DNA of 64,000 bases from Botryotinia globosa (taxonomy: Eukaryota > Ascomycota > Leotiomycetes > Helotiales > Sclerotiniaceae): assembly GCA_014898425.1 (NCBI GenBank), contig RCSZ01000001.1, positions 2,542,001 to 2,606,000 of the forward strand, in the 5' to 3' direction. The notes below the pieces were generated by a model. The model was given only the letters and a program-made list of their open reading frames with translations. It did not search any database and was not told where the DNA came from. The translations under genes and the position numbers were made by a program. Of the stretch, positions 11,447-24,000 are shown one piece after another. The first letter of the stretch is position 1; the number at the start of each line of letters is the position of its first letter.

Positions 11447-12760
11447 ATGGCATCCAAAAAGTCAGCGGACTTTGCGGTGTTAATAACTAAGAAAGAAATA
11501 GAACTCATCTAAAAAGCTACCCTGGCATTGGAGAAAGCTCAGGCTACTTCAAGGAGCCTAAGACTCGCGATGAAAGAAGAAAAGAGTACTAGCAATGTAC
11601 CCATGACTTCGCAGAACTACCCAGAAATAGTTTTATAAATGGCAGACCAGTAGATACAGTCAATGGACTCAATTTACAGGTGCAAGGCGAACATTTTGAA
11701 TTACTCTACACAACCAGGTATGTAATAAATCCTAAAAGGGTATCATCATGACACAGCTGAATCGGATACAGGAAGGCACATCTCAACTTAGTCTGCAAGA
11801 TTTGCTGTACACAGTCCAGAAAGGGACTTCAATATACACAACGAATCGATCAAACCTACAAGACAAACGTTCATATTTCGTGAATCCTCAGCTCCAAATA
11901 CACTTTCTACTTCGGATTATTTTGTTCATATAAAGGGGCATTCAGCCGAAAGTGCTCGACTTATCCGACCTCTCCCTCCAAGCGAAAAAAAAAGAACTTC
12001 AACTTAGATACAATCAAATCTACAAGTGTCAGAAGAGCCTTCTACAAGAGATCTGAGAATTCAAAGGAGTCAACTTGCTCGTGCATCCAAGATATCTATC
12101 ACAAAATGGGTTGTTACTAATGTCCCAACTCAGCAGCTGCAGATGCAGACCTCTTTTTTCAGGAGCAGCGATGCAGAGTACTGTCTGTGGTAGCAGTACT
12201 CTAGTCGAATTTCAATATTTAGAGAAGAGGAACAAGGAGATTGCGTTGTCTTAGACAGGCATACACTTGAAGTTGTTAAGCAATTCGTTTGGTATCTCTT
12301 TGAATGTTATCACTCAAAGAAACACTGATGGACAATAAAGTAAGTTCCATTTCAGTGTACTGGATATTTTAATTTATTCACTAGCTAACTTATTATTCCG
12401 TTCTAGACAACTCTTCTTCGACTTCGACTTCAACTTCCACACGATGCAAGGGTCGCTATTTTGGCGAACATCTCTTTCTGTACCGGATAATTACTGTAAC
12501 CGATTGAGTCGAATCCAAGAAATGACTCCCTTCATATTCAAATCAGAAACACAGAGTTTGAAGAGGCTGAGGGTGTTATATGACAATAAGAGGTTGGATG
12601 CCAGCTCGGTGGTCCTAGCAGCAGATTCAGGACATTTGTTCATGGAGAAGTAAGAAGCTAAGATCACAAAGGGTATTAAGAAAGAGAAACTGCAGAAAAT
12701 TTGCAAGGCAAGGTTGGATCTAGTTCTGTTGTATATGCTCGCGAATATTGAGGTGGGATG
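11447..12760 (+). pseudogene. Decayed BTB/POZ-domain gene
   Basis: Fragments of one protein family appear in order on the plus strand but interrupted by stops and frame changes. An ATG at 11447 opens MASKKSADFAVLITKKE and then stops. Around 12150-12330 one frame reads SFFRSSDAEY, a stop, and then GDCVVLDRHTLEVVKQFVWY. This matches the family pattern SxFFRAA...IDLPEDDPEAVKQFVxYLY of fungal BTB domains. After a good intron (GTAAGT donor near 12338, GCTAAC branch, TAG near 12405) a frame reads LPHDARVAILANISFC, comparable to the BTB helix HARVYILADKY, and then stops. The order and surviving intron indicate a once-normal gene. The assignment rests on motif memory, not on a search. Confidence 0.5.
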
Positions 12761-13221
12761 AATATCTACTTTATTTCCTACATTGTTTAGGCGTTCAATT
12801 CACAGATTGATGCCATCCGCCAACTTTGACTTTGAATAATGAAATCAGTAGTGACGGAGTTTTAGAATATACTTCCACTTCTCCTATCTTAAGGGACTGA
12901 TATGGATGTCACAGTTTTGGAGTAGTGTAACATTGTTGATGGTGAGAGACAGGACTTTCGGATCCTGGTAATTGCTACTCTTCTGTACACTTGATTTACA
13001 GTGACATAATACTCTTGAGCTGAATGAGTAATACTACTGGTTCATATTATTTGAGTGCAATGAAGTGGTTTTCTTAAATGATGATAAGATTAATTAGATG
13101 TCTTAATAGATAGAATGTATGTACGTAGAAGTGCTTGAAAAGGCAAGGTATTCTGTAATTACTGTCTGCAAGCACTATCAAGAGTCAGCGGTTCATTTGA
13201 TAATTCAAGTTGCACAATTCT
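12761..13221. other. Intergenic region
   Basis: No supported feature; downstream side of the spherulin-4 gene. Confidence 0.4.
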
Positions 13222-14124
13222 TCAATCTTCATCATCATCGTCGTCGTCATCATCATCATCATCGCACTCGTCATCGCCACCATAGCCCCCGCCCCCTCCA
13301 TGTCCACCGTTGTTTCCTCCACCTCCGTGTCCCCCGTGTCCTCCGTTGTTCACCCCTCCCCCTCCTCCACCATGGCCTCCATTGCCACCACCTCCGGTCC
13401 CATTACCAAGATTCAACGTATTTACTTCGGAGCAGAACGAAGACCATAAGCTTGACCACTCCGTGTACCCAGGCTGTGTAGTTATGAGCATCCCCGCTAG
13501 GTTCGCAGACGCAATCTGATTCACAAGAGCGGTTTGTTCAGTTGTTATTCCAGTGAAATCATGAATTGCATAAGTTGACTTAGCTTGTAAGGAATTATCC
13601 AAACTAGTCAAGGAAGTTTCGTTGAAGTTCGCATAAGACTCTTCGAATATGTTGATGCTATCAGCCAGTGTATAGAAGGATGCATCGACCGCAACACCGG
13701 GATTAAGATATATGTAATCTTTGCCAGCTCCTAATGATGTTTTCGCGTATGTGGTAAGTGTACTCATATACGGGAATGTTGAGTTGTTCGATGGCGTCTC
13801 ATCGAAGAAAATCCCGCCAATTGGAAGCTCGGTTGGTGAGTTCCACGCGACATATTTATCGATTTCTGCTTCGATTTCGAAAACATCTCGGTTTCCGTAA
13901 GAGGTATAGACATAGCCAAGAGTCAGGACATTTGCATAGCTACTTAGATTTGTAAGGCTTGCAACATAGTTGACATCTGGGTCCGTAAACGCTAAATTGG
14001 GGGCAACAATCACATGAAAATTGAGTTCTGGATTGGCGACGACTGAGGAGGTAAGTGTACTCCATGAAGTCGAATTGTATGGGTACATATAAAGTGGAAG
14101 AAATACGAAAGCTGGCAGAACCAT
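13222..14124 (-). CDS. Spherulin-4-like protein with Gly/His-rich and poly-aspartate tail
   Basis: Single exon, 300 residues from the ATG at 14124 (MVLPAFVFLPLYMYP). The frame is open further upstream, but fungal spherulation-specific family 4 proteins begin close to this FPLYxYP motif, so this start was chosen. Hallmarks in order: PLYMYP, NFHVIVAPN, NVLTLGYVYTSYG, GGIFFDET, DYIYLNPG and the closing AGMLITTQPGYTEWSSLW. The conserved domain covers about the first 245 residues. The tail is unusual: about 40 residues of GGHGGGG-type repeats followed by DDEC, eleven consecutive Asp, then ED. No classical signal peptide is visible at the chosen start. The family is linked to sporulation or encystment in slime moulds and has a sugar-hydrolase-like fold; the substrate here is unknown. 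Confidence 0.8.
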   Translation of the reverse strand: MVLPAFVFLPLYMYPYNSTSWSTLTSSVVANPELNFHVIVAPNLAFTDPDVNYVASLTNLSSYANVLTLGYVYTSYGNRDVFEIEAEIDKYVAWNSPTELPIGGIFFDETPSNNSTFPYMSTLTTYAKTSLGAGKDYIYLNPGVAVDASFYTLADSINIFEESYANFNETSLTSLDNSLQAKSTYAIHDFTGITTEQTALVNQIASANLAGMLITTQPGYTEWSSLWSSFCSEVNTLNLGNGTGGGGNGGHGGGGGGVNNGGHGGHGGGGNNGGHGGGGGYGGDDECDDDDDDDDDDDED

Positions 14125-16826
14125 GATGACGACGGGGATGTATCCGTTGCACGGATTTCTCGAAACCAAATGAGCGAAAACGAACGAAAACGAACGAAAA
14201 CCAGTAGCATCAAAATTACAAACTATAGAACGTGCATCATAGCAGAGCAATATAGAAACGTTACGAGAGGAGACTTCTCCTTCACCAAAATTCGCTTTCC
14301 CCATCTGGCCATACGGTCGAAAAAGACGATACTTGGCAATTGTACCATTGAAGAATTAGCTCGCATGTACATGGTATATATTACTGAATTTCTTCATTGC
14401 AATATATACCTATGCAAGCCTATTATGATACCTTCCAAATGTGTATGAATTGGCTTCGATTACGCGGCTGGACTGAGCGAACAGAGGTGGGAAGCTTAAC
14501 ATGGTCAATATCTTAGGTAGGAGTGTGCAATGTTGAGGAAATGAGATGGATGTAGTGGCTGGATTAGCCCTTCGCTTGCAGTGGTTGGAAATCCATAGCC
14601 CTATACCCCTACATTTCCCCCATTCCTCTTTGGCCTCGACGGGAAGATATTGTATTGTTCCTTCCGACTCGTCTGCTAATGATTCCTTCTTTCATCTAAA
14701 TGTCTGTCAAGATTCTATTGCAGAAATTCTTACGACCTGAATTATTGCTTCTTTTTCTGTCCCCGTCCCGGAGACAAATTTGTTCCCCGCGACGCTCAAT
14801 CTCGATTCCGGGCTCGGAAATGAGTTCCTTTATATTTTCTGCTTGTCGCAATATTGATACAGTAGACAAAGATTGAAAGGCTGAATTTCTCCGAGACTAC
14901 CATGTTAAAAAATTCCACGATGTTACAACCCGAGTCTGCCCCATTACCTCTGCAGCAATTATTTGTTGCGAGACTCTATCACCCCAGCGAATATGGCTTT
15001 TTTGAGCATTTTTGGCAGTCAAAACCGTTTCGGTGTAATGACAGCGTCACAGCACGGCGAAGGAGTTCCTTATGAGGTTGCTTCTCTGTCAACAGGGTCA
15101 GCTAGGTAATATTCTGACATCAAAATATTGGTTGCTACTAACCATCAGACTACTTGGGATACCAGACTAGTTATACCCAGATCTTGGCATGGCGTGATGA
15201 CTTTTGTTTTAGTTTAGGGTACGATCACCAAGTATCGCGTTTACTGCCCAGAAAAGCTGATCTGCTGGAAATACTCAATGGCTGAGGTGGATTTCTTAAT
15301 ACCCTTGCCGATTTTCAACCTATTTTCGCTCAAATTTTCATTTCTCAAATTTTTCCTTTGCTCCTCCCTCTTTTCTGATAAGCAGCCGTTGTCTTCCCAT
15401 TTTTGCTGCATCAAACTGGCTAAATTTTAGTGGCCGTTCGTGTAAAGCTGTCATCCACCTCTGTCCTTCAAGCACGATCCTTTTATTGACGCCACTCTTA
15501 TTTGTTGTCTAGATTTTGGTATCTTAATTCTAACGTCCTGTACTTGTCATCATCTTTATGTTTTTGAAATTTGCAACAGCTCCTACGCTCTGATCGGATT
15601 TTCGAACTTACTACAACACCAAGGGGCATATTGCTGTGTTGTGCTGATCATCCCGACAACAATAAGTTAAGTTACATGTGTCTTCGTGACTGTCATTGGG
15701 ATAGGAAGTTTCCCACGGCTCACCATCTGGGTATTCAATACCTTCCTCAAAGCTAACACTGACCTCGGGTATTCATTTCATATTCCATTCCAAGCTCTAC
15801 ACTTTCAATGATCTCTGCTATGAACTGGAAGCCTTCAAGCGTGAAGGAAAACTGTCCATGAAAAGAACCACTTTGAAGGCACAATGGATGGTCCAATTCG
15901 TAGTACTCGTCACCAAATTATTGAGGTAATGCTTCTCTGGACTAAAAGAAAGAGGTCATCGATGTATCACATCTATCAAGGGAGTATCACCTTTTCATCT
16001 GCATACAATTTGAGCTACTTAGTCGATGCTCTTCTGTTTTCTTGTTCTGAGTGGAGATGCACTAATACTCACGGTAGATTGGTGCAACCGGCTCAATCAA
16101 ACACAAGATTTCTTGTGATGCAACTCAACTTCGCCACTGGAATTCACAAAGTATAAAAGTTTTGACTTCTCCCGTCTATAGAAATAGCCAGACACTAACA
16201 CGCAGTTTTCTTCAATGGTGACTTGAATGATTTTGAGAGTCGATAATTTCACTCAGTCAAATGTGCAACTCACAGGTGCGAAATATTGCAACTCAAAAGA
16301 ATAATTATCCCATGCTTGCCGCATTTTGATAATTTTGGGTTGTTCCTGCATTTTGACAATAGTTGGAGGCATGAATTCTCTTGCTACATGCTAGGATCAG
16401 TTTTTGATCACACCAAAGAATGGTTGACATAGATACTTGGATTTTATCTTACTGCAGGTGCAGAGCAACGTTCCAATTGTCTATTTATGCCCACATAACC
16501 ACCATCCCACTCATGTGCGCATCGTTGTTCACATTGGGACCTAAGAAAGTTTTAAACATGCAATTGCGGGGAAGCTGAAGATTCCGGATAATTATAATCT
16601 CTCGGACCTGCAGTGCTACAACGAGTCCCGTAAAACCACTTGCTGATTCGCTCAATCTATTGTTGTTTGCATGTTGTATTCTTCTCCCGACCTTTCAAAA
16701 TAGGCATATAAGATGTCGATCGATACCTGACTATATCTATTTGAACAAGATAACCTGAAAGAAAGATCGGCCACAAATATCCAAAGCCATTTTTATTTCG
16801 AGATTGAGCATTCTCAATCCTAGACA
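14125..16826. other. Long shared upstream region between spherulin-4 and alpha-galactosidase
   Basis: About 2.7 kb between two divergently transcribed genes. Short frames (60-92 codons) show no recognisable domain. A pyrimidine-rich stretch at about 15330-15420 resembles a fungal leader, but no gene could be built from it. Confidence 0.45.
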
Positions 16827-18491
16827 ATGTCAATGTTTACCTCAAATTTGAAACATCTGCTCCTCGCTGGAGTGGCATTATACGATGTCTCTGTCATTGC
16901 TTCAGTGCTTCAGCCTACCCCCCCAATGGGTATGCAAATTCCTAATTCAGAAATTCTTGTGGTAGTAGCTAACTGTTAAGGCTTCAATAATTGGTCAGCA
17001 TTCATGTGCGGGCTTAACGAATCGCTATTTGTTGAGACAGCCCAGGCAATGGTGGAGAAAGGCCTACTTGCAGCAGGTTACAATCGACTTAATCTAGATG
17101 ACTGTTGGAGTCAAGGCAGTCGGGAAATGAACGGTAGTCTCTTATGGAACACCGAGAAGTTTCCACGCGGCCTTCCATGGTTGACCGGCTATTTGAAAAG
17201 CCTGGGGTTCAATTCTGGAATCTACACCGATGCTGGAATCAATTCTTGTGGTGGATTTCCAGGTTCGTATGGGTATGAGGAAATTGATGCTCAAGCTTTT
17301 GCCTCGTGGGGTTTTGATTACCTCAAGGTTGATGGCTGCAACATGCCTGTAGCCACCGAGCAAGAGTATGAGCGTGTTTACGGACATTGGCATGACGTCT
17401 TAAGTGCATTGAAGAGTCCTCTCATCTTTTCAGAGTCTGCTCCGGCATATTTTGCAGAGCAGGACAATCTAACCGATTGGTACACTGTGATGGACTGGGT
17501 CCCAAAATACGGGCAGCTTGCTCGTCACTCGCGTGATACACTCGTCTGGAACTCAACTTCATACTGGCCCGACATCACTGGATGGGACTCTATCTTATTC
17601 AACTATGGACAGGAAGTAAGATTGGCGAGATATCAGAAGCCTGGGTACTTTAACGATCCAGATTTCTTGATTGTTGATCACTTCGATCTATCGCTCAACG
17701 AAAAGAGGTCACATTTCGCTATTTGGGCCTCACTATCAGCTCCTCTTATTATCAGTGCTTATATTCCGGCACTCGGCGCAGATGAGGTTGCTTATCTCAC
17801 GAATAAAGATCTTATTACTGTAAATCAAGATCCATTGGCATTACAGGCTACACTTGTCAGCCAAGATGGTACATGGGATGTTTTGACTAAAGATCTAGCA
17901 AATGGGGACCGACTTCTCACTGTTATCAATCGAGGCAATTCCACGGCTAGCTACAAGGTATCATTCCAAAGAATTGGTATCTCTGCATCAGCAGTCAAGG
18001 TCAAAGACCTCTGGACCGGAAAAGTCTCATCCTCATCCAAGGTAGTCACAGCTGTCAATGTTCCTTCGCACGGTACTGCAGTATATCGTGTTTCTGCTGG
18101 ATATGGAAATTTGAACGTTACACCGACTGGTATGATCTTCAATACAGCATCGCTGAATGTTCTTACCTCTTCTCGTCAAGGCCTAGCGTGGGCAGCCTCT
18201 CTCGGATCGGACGAGCAAGTATGGCAAACTGATGAGGATGGTACTATCAAGGGAATTTTCGATACTTCTAAGTGTCTAACGGATCTGGGAGTAGGAAAGG
18301 TATCACTGATTGCATGTTCTGGCAAAAAAAATCAGAGATGGGAGTACTATGTTACTGGGAATCTCGTAAGCCTCAGTACTGGGTCGTGTTTGGCTGAGGC
18401 TAGTGGAGCCGTTGTGACGGCGAAATGTCAATTTGAAACCAACGGGCAAGTGTTTGGATTGCCTAGTGGAATTGATGTTATCGGGCAATAG
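16827..18491 (+). CDS. GH27 alpha-galactosidase with C-terminal ricin-type lectin region
   Basis: Two exons, 16827-16929 and 16981-18491, with a 51-bp intron that splits the glycine of PPMG|FNNW; 537 residues. The N-terminus (about residues 1-27, LLLAGVALYDVSVIASV) is a signal peptide, so the enzyme is secreted. GH27 hallmarks follow: TPPMGFNNWSAF, LNLDDCW (residues 72-78), the nucleophile motif YLKVDGC (Asp152), SYWPDITGW with the likely acid/base Asp232 by family alignment, and YFNDPDFLIVDHFD. After the beta-sandwich (about 310-410) the last 100 residues have ricin-B features, including a QxW-like NQRWEY and paired cysteines. It should release terminal alpha-galactose from plant galacto-oligosaccharides or galactomannans. 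The intron and signal peptide fix the start well. Confidence 0.92.
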
Positions 18492-18996
18492 ATGCATTGG
18501 CACTGCCTGGGGAAAGTTTTATCTCCTAAGATCATTGAAGTATTCCATCTTGTTTACTAATAAGAGCATGCCAATATGACCCGCATGGGGAAAACGACAC
18601 TTGATATGTATATAGATATAACTTCATATGCAAGTAAGCTGCCGAAATAGCTTCTCTTATCTTTTTTGCTTGCACGATTATTTTCTCTGCATTTATCAAT
18701 CATAAAAAAACACATTCAGCTTCCTTTTCAGCTCGAGAAATACGGGAATGTGCATGCGCAAAATTAGCAACTTGTACTTCTGCTACGTTACAACACGATA
18801 CCCCGCCAAAAACAGCCCCGCATCAAAATGTTAGACCGACGGACGTTCAACTCCGATATTATCCCGTCATATCCCAACTTTCAGTATCATCACCTGATAT
18901 GGCATATTCATCACTTAAAACATGGCACTTGATCATATAACACTTTGCTTGTCCCTAAACCTGCGTACCTCTATCTGAACAATAGTATCAAGCAAA
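18492..18996. other. Intergenic region between GH27 and PhyH genes
   Basis: About 505 bp; terminator side of the alpha-galactosidase and promoter of the dioxygenase. No further feature seen. Confidence 0.4.
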
Positions 18997-19962
18997 ATGC
19001 TGCAACAAAAGTCAAAGCTCCTTGAATCTCTCGAACAAGATGGCTTCGTGCTCATCCCCTCTCTTCTGAGTCAAGCAGAGATTGATTCTCTCCGTATCGA
19101 AGCGAAAAAAACTGTCGACCTTGCTCGCTCAGGCTCATGGCCATATGTTCGAACGCTTCCCAAGCAATTTCCACCTTGGAACATAGGAGAAGGGGAGTCG
19201 CCTGCAAAAGATGGTATTTGGGGTGTTCAATCACTCATGAGTCCCAAACTTGCAACTTCACCATCGTTTATCAAGATCTACTTCTCGGATAAAATGTTGG
19301 GTGTAGTGAAAGAGCTTCTGCATTGCGAGGACGGTGATTTGGTCATGGAACTATTTAATTTATTGATTCGTCCTGATCGTGACTTCGAGCTTCGTTGGCA
19401 TCGAGATGACATCCCATCTTCTGCTACGGCTGAAGAGGAACTCGCAAGACTAGCGGAGCCTGCATGGCATGCGCAATGGAATATGGCATTGTATGATGAT
19501 TCTTCTTTGATTGTGGTTCCCAAGTCTCATAAGAGGGCAAGGACAGCCGCAGAGAGAGATATGAGTGAATATGAGACGGGAGTACAGGGCGAGATCAGGG
19601 TAGAGATGAAGGCGGGTGATGTTGTGTTTTATGACAACAATATTTTGCATAGAGGAAAGTATGAGAGTGGCAAGGAAAGGGCAACACTACACGGCAGTGT
19701 AGGTCATCGAAATGGCAAGGGAGTGAGAGCTAGGAACGTACTGCAGCATGGATTGAAGGAGGTGAGATGAAAATGTTCTATCCTTTGAAGTGAATCGCTA
19801 TTGAGTGATAATGCTGACATTGTTGACGAACTCCAGTGGATTAGTGATATTGATCTTAGTGTACTGAATGAAGGAGAGAAAAAGAGAGCGGAGGGAATGA
19901 GGAAGAGATTATTGGGCATGGCTGAAGAGAGTGGTGAAGTGGGCTATTCATTGGATGGATGA
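18997..19962 (+). CDS. Phytanoyl-CoA dioxygenase (PhyH) family protein
   Basis: Two exons, 18997-19761 and 19837-19962; the 75-bp intron starts GTGAGA and ends CTCCAG. Read without splicing, the frame stops three codons after the donor (GTG AGA TGA). Splicing instead adds WISDIDLSVLNEGEKKRAEG and a natural end, giving 296 residues. The iron-binding facial triad is visible as His135 and Asp137 (WHRDD) and His218 (LHRGKY), with Arg228 placed to bind 2-oxoglutarate. This is therefore a 2-oxoglutarate/Fe(II) oxygenase acting on a small molecule. There is no signal peptide or membrane segment. The substrate cannot be read from the sequence; many fungal members hydroxylate secondary metabolites or lipids. 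Confidence 0.88.
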
Positions 19963-20638
19963 GATTGAATAATGAATTAGGGACTATGACAGGCAACAGG
20001 CATTATGTAAATATGCATTGGAAGCCCAGCTAGTTTGGAAAAGTGTTGTCTCTAATAACTAGGTACCTAGTGGGGGAATCCTCATGTTCTTAAAGCTTTG
20101 GTGAATTTGTTATTGGCAGTTTTCCTTTACCATGAAATACGGTTGAATCGCTGAAGTTGGTAGTGAAATATGGCTACTAGAAACTTGCAAGAAATCACAT
20201 TACCGGTATCCTGTCGTTCGCAACTTGGTACAGCCCTCTACTGAAGCTCTATACTGTTCGCTAGCTGTAGCTTTCCAAGGCGTTTATCCTCATAAGTGGA
20301 ATCACCAGTCTTGAACCAGTCTCTTTCTTTAGCTTATCAACATTGTAACATCGATCGCTTTGTCCGCAAAAAGCTACCGTCTCCATCAACATTTAAAAGT
20401 TGCCAGATTTCAACAAAATAATTCTTCACATTCAAACACTTTGCAAAATTGGAGAAGGAACAAATTGCGACCTCAGTCTTCTTTCATCCAAACCCTAAAA
20501 CAGGGATCTAACAGAGGTTCACAAAAGCGGTAAGCTATCATCTGAATCACTTGGTAAGAGTTATCACCGTTGACAGAAAACAGTAAATCGCATGAAGTTT
20601 GCCGTTCGTACCTATCTCGTATATTCGCTACGGAAATC
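19963..20638. other. Intergenic region
   Basis: About 675 bp with no supported gene; promoter side of the small gene at 20639. Confidence 0.4.
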
Positions 20639-21079
20639 ATGGATCGACAAGTAAGAATCAATAAAGCCAAGCGGGAAATCGAGGCCATGTTTGAAGGATT
20701 AAATGACAGTGATGCAGCTGACATAGTTGTGATCTGCCAGAATGCAATCGAAACTATTGAGATGAGACGTGCAAAGAAACTCAGAGTCTTCAAAGAATTC
20801 TACAAGCCCCTCTCTGTCAGCGACACCGATGAAAACAGCTCTGTTGAAACCACACAGCAAATCACCAAGAAGTACTATCACCTCTACCAGGCACTCCCCG
20901 CGTTGGAGAAATTGCGAGATTTGGGTAAGAATTCTTCATCACTCTGTTCAACAACTTCTTACTAACATGGAGCAGATCAGACAAGAAAAAACACAAAGAT
21001 CGAGTTGAACTTTCAAGTAATGATTGCTGAACAAAAGGAACATCTCGAAGACTTGAAGAACGAAAAGCAGATACAGTAA
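20639..21079 (+). CDS. Small helical protein of unknown function, two exons
   Basis: Exons 20639-20924 and 20976-21079 with a 51-bp intron (GTAAGA donor, ACTAAC branch, GCAG acceptor); 129 residues from the ATG at 20639 (MDRQVRINKAKREIEAMFEG). After splicing, the second exon reads DQTRKNTKIELNFQVMIAEQ and ends EKQIQ. The composition (Lys, Glu, Gln, Leu; few Gly or Pro) predicts a mostly helical, possibly coiled-coil protein without signal peptide or membrane segment. I recognise no family. The clean splice sites with frame continuity are the main argument that it is real; transcript data would decide it. Confidence 0.6.
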
Positions 21080-24000
21080 ACCCAACTCATTTGGAGCATA
21101 ATTGGGAATTTTCAACAAGTATACTGGAGTCCATTTTCCTCGAAATGTTGACAGGGACTTCACCGGCTCTGAAAATATGGTGAACAAGGAATAGGAGTTT
21201 CTGCATAGAATGTGTGGTCATGGTTAGATGTTTTCCAGGTGATGGCCTAGGCACAAGGAGGAACACTGATCGTGCATTATACTCAACTAGGGCATTGGTT
21301 GTTCTCAATAGGCGTCGGAATAAGGATAAATCAGAGAGGGCTAGTTCTGAACAAGAACAAGGAAAGATTTCTTACCACCAATGTCTCACATCGCAGTGCG
21401 TATAACGCTGAATTTGATTGAAGTGAGGTGAAGTGAAGTGAAGTGATCCCATGAAAGCTACAGATGATTTGGGTTGATGATCAAAGATCACTTCAAAGGC
21501 GAGATACCATTATCTATTGATGATCTGCATTGTTATAGTGCCAAAATCTGCCTTGATCGTCCTGTCCCGAAGGAATGTGCCTGGCTTTGGTAACATAGCA
21601 ATGTCAATTCTGCGAAGGCTAGTTAAACAAGAAATGATGAGTATCAACCAAGTAGTGAAGATGTGGTAGAAACAGCCAAAGTAGTCCACCATGGAGTTCA
21701 CGAGTTCACCCTCACTGAGAAAACACTTCACTCTTCTCTTCTCATTGAAATGTACCTACTTTAAGATACTACTTTAGAGTCTCATTCCAGATCTAGTACC
21801 ATCAATTCGTGCACAAACAGGGCTGATATACAAATGGATAAGGAAGATTCACAATCAAGAACATGATTGACTCTGAATTTCATTTTCTGTTTCTGGAGGG
21901 ACAGGCTTGTCCTAGAGACATTGGTAGGTTTTGACACCTGAGATGAGAAGAAACATATGAGAAGTTCTTCATCCTATTTTCTGTGTGAGCAGTCAAGTGG
22001 CTGGCTAGAATCCGTAACATGGCATTGTTGATCAGTATGAGCAACTTGGGGTTCAATAGGGGTTGGGACTCTGTCCATTGTTTCTAGACTTTCACTAAGG
22101 ATGTCCAGAACATCGATGCAGAGTGAAGATGCTAACTGGATATAGTGCCAATAATCTAGAGCCAAGACTGCTCGCCTTCTCATTATAAAAGAGTTAAGAC
22201 AAGAGAGAAGAGTGTTGAAAGGCCCTCTGAATTACATTAAACACAATAAAACGAATGTCTATCTCACTTCAGGAACCAACTTCGAGCATTCGGTGCACAT
22301 GATTGTTTGCAAGTCACAAGTCGTCTCATTACTGTTGCAAAATCAGGAAAGGGGAAACTGAAAGCCTATGAAAATGAAAGAAGCAGAGAGCAACATCGGC
22401 TAATGCTAGGCGGAGGGGCATTGCATCAATGAGGAATAGAAGAGCAAGTCTACTATCTGGCGGTTTCTAGATTTGTACTACATGATCCATATCAATCTCA
22501 AGAGACCACTTTTGTCTTCCTCTACTGTACAAGCAGGGACTGAAAGCGCAGAAGAACTATTTTCCTTATCTTTTGTGCTCAGCATACCATCTCGAAAGCA
22601 GAAACGCTTTGTTCTCCAGATCTTCATCACTCTTACCTTCTCTGCCATTTTAGGCAATGATATAACCATTAAAGGGACTGACTGAGCCTTACGACAAAAA
22701 AGCACACCTCAGATATTAGATATCCGTTAAAGCTAGTTTTCAAAAGAGCCTCTTGATCCGCAGATGAGGAAAAGAATCTTCCAGACGCCAAATCCGTGGT
22801 CGAAGATACCTTCCTATCCTATAATTTTAGCTCGTTTTCTATTCTGAACTCAGGACATCGTTCCTCCTGTTTTTATTCCCTGTCTAGCTATATTGCTGTG
22901 CCTCTGGCCTAGCTCAATATCCAACCAAAATAAACCAAAAGTGAAGGATCAAAGTTGCTGACTCGAGTTTACAGATCCTGTAATTTCCCACGGGGCCAGA
23001 GCCTTCATATGTTGCAGCCAGAAATTGTCTACATGATGGAATCGGCACCGAGCAAACCAGTCGCTTTTGAAGATACGGACCAAATCTCTAATAGAGTACG
23101 CCGAGTTAGCCCGAAATCGGTTCCGAGATCCCACTTTACTTGCACCGGTACCTTTATCAAGCTGTCAAAATTGTGACATATCGGCAGTTCAAACACAGTC
23201 AGCTTAATTCGGGACTTTCATGGTGGATGCCGGATATGCAGAATAACCTATCCGCATGTACTAATACTCATGTAAAAGACAACAGTTGGAATCTGTAGAT
23301 TTGACATCTATAGATCCTGATAACAGTTGGTGGTCTGCGATCATTAATCGAAGGTTGACGCGTCAAAAAGAAAATCATAGTTCAGGGAGCAACGAAGATC
23401 TCTGCATCAACCATATCAATTGAGCCTCAGACATTGGATACATGTAAGATAAATCATTTACTACACACCAATATTCCAAGTACGGCGAATGCAATGGCAG
23501 GCTACGTGTGAATTACGCACCTTCATCACACCACACCACACCACACCACACCGCACCAATATCTTGAATATTTTGCCGCTTAGAGGAGCAGAGCCTCATT
23601 TGCGAGATTGAATGCTTTGGAATGCGACAAGGAACGAATCCCAACCAAATACTTAGCTGCTATACCGTGGTATGCACATGCAACCCAAGCTGGCTCGAGG
23701 CTGGACACCCCGCACGCCTGCGATCGCAAATTGAGCAAGCAAGCAAGCAAGCAAGTATGGAAATTATGGAAACTCAATACTTCGCATGCACGATGAATCA
23801 CTACTCAGGCCGAGAAACACGGAGCCGTCTGTCAAAATCTTGTGAGTCCGCCAGGATGAAGATCTTTACTTCAATGGTGTCCCGTTAAAAGACACCAAAT
23901 GTCTGCGCGTATGCACTGCGCCCTTCCAATCCAAGCCATGCCTTGACTTACCTGAATGCTGGGTAGATTTCAATCATTTGACCAACGGGGCATATGAACA

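Noticed and set aside
13119..13519. Plus-strand His/Arg- and Pro-rich frames opposite the spherulin-4 tail
   Set aside because: Complement of Gly- and Asp-codon runs; not independent genes.
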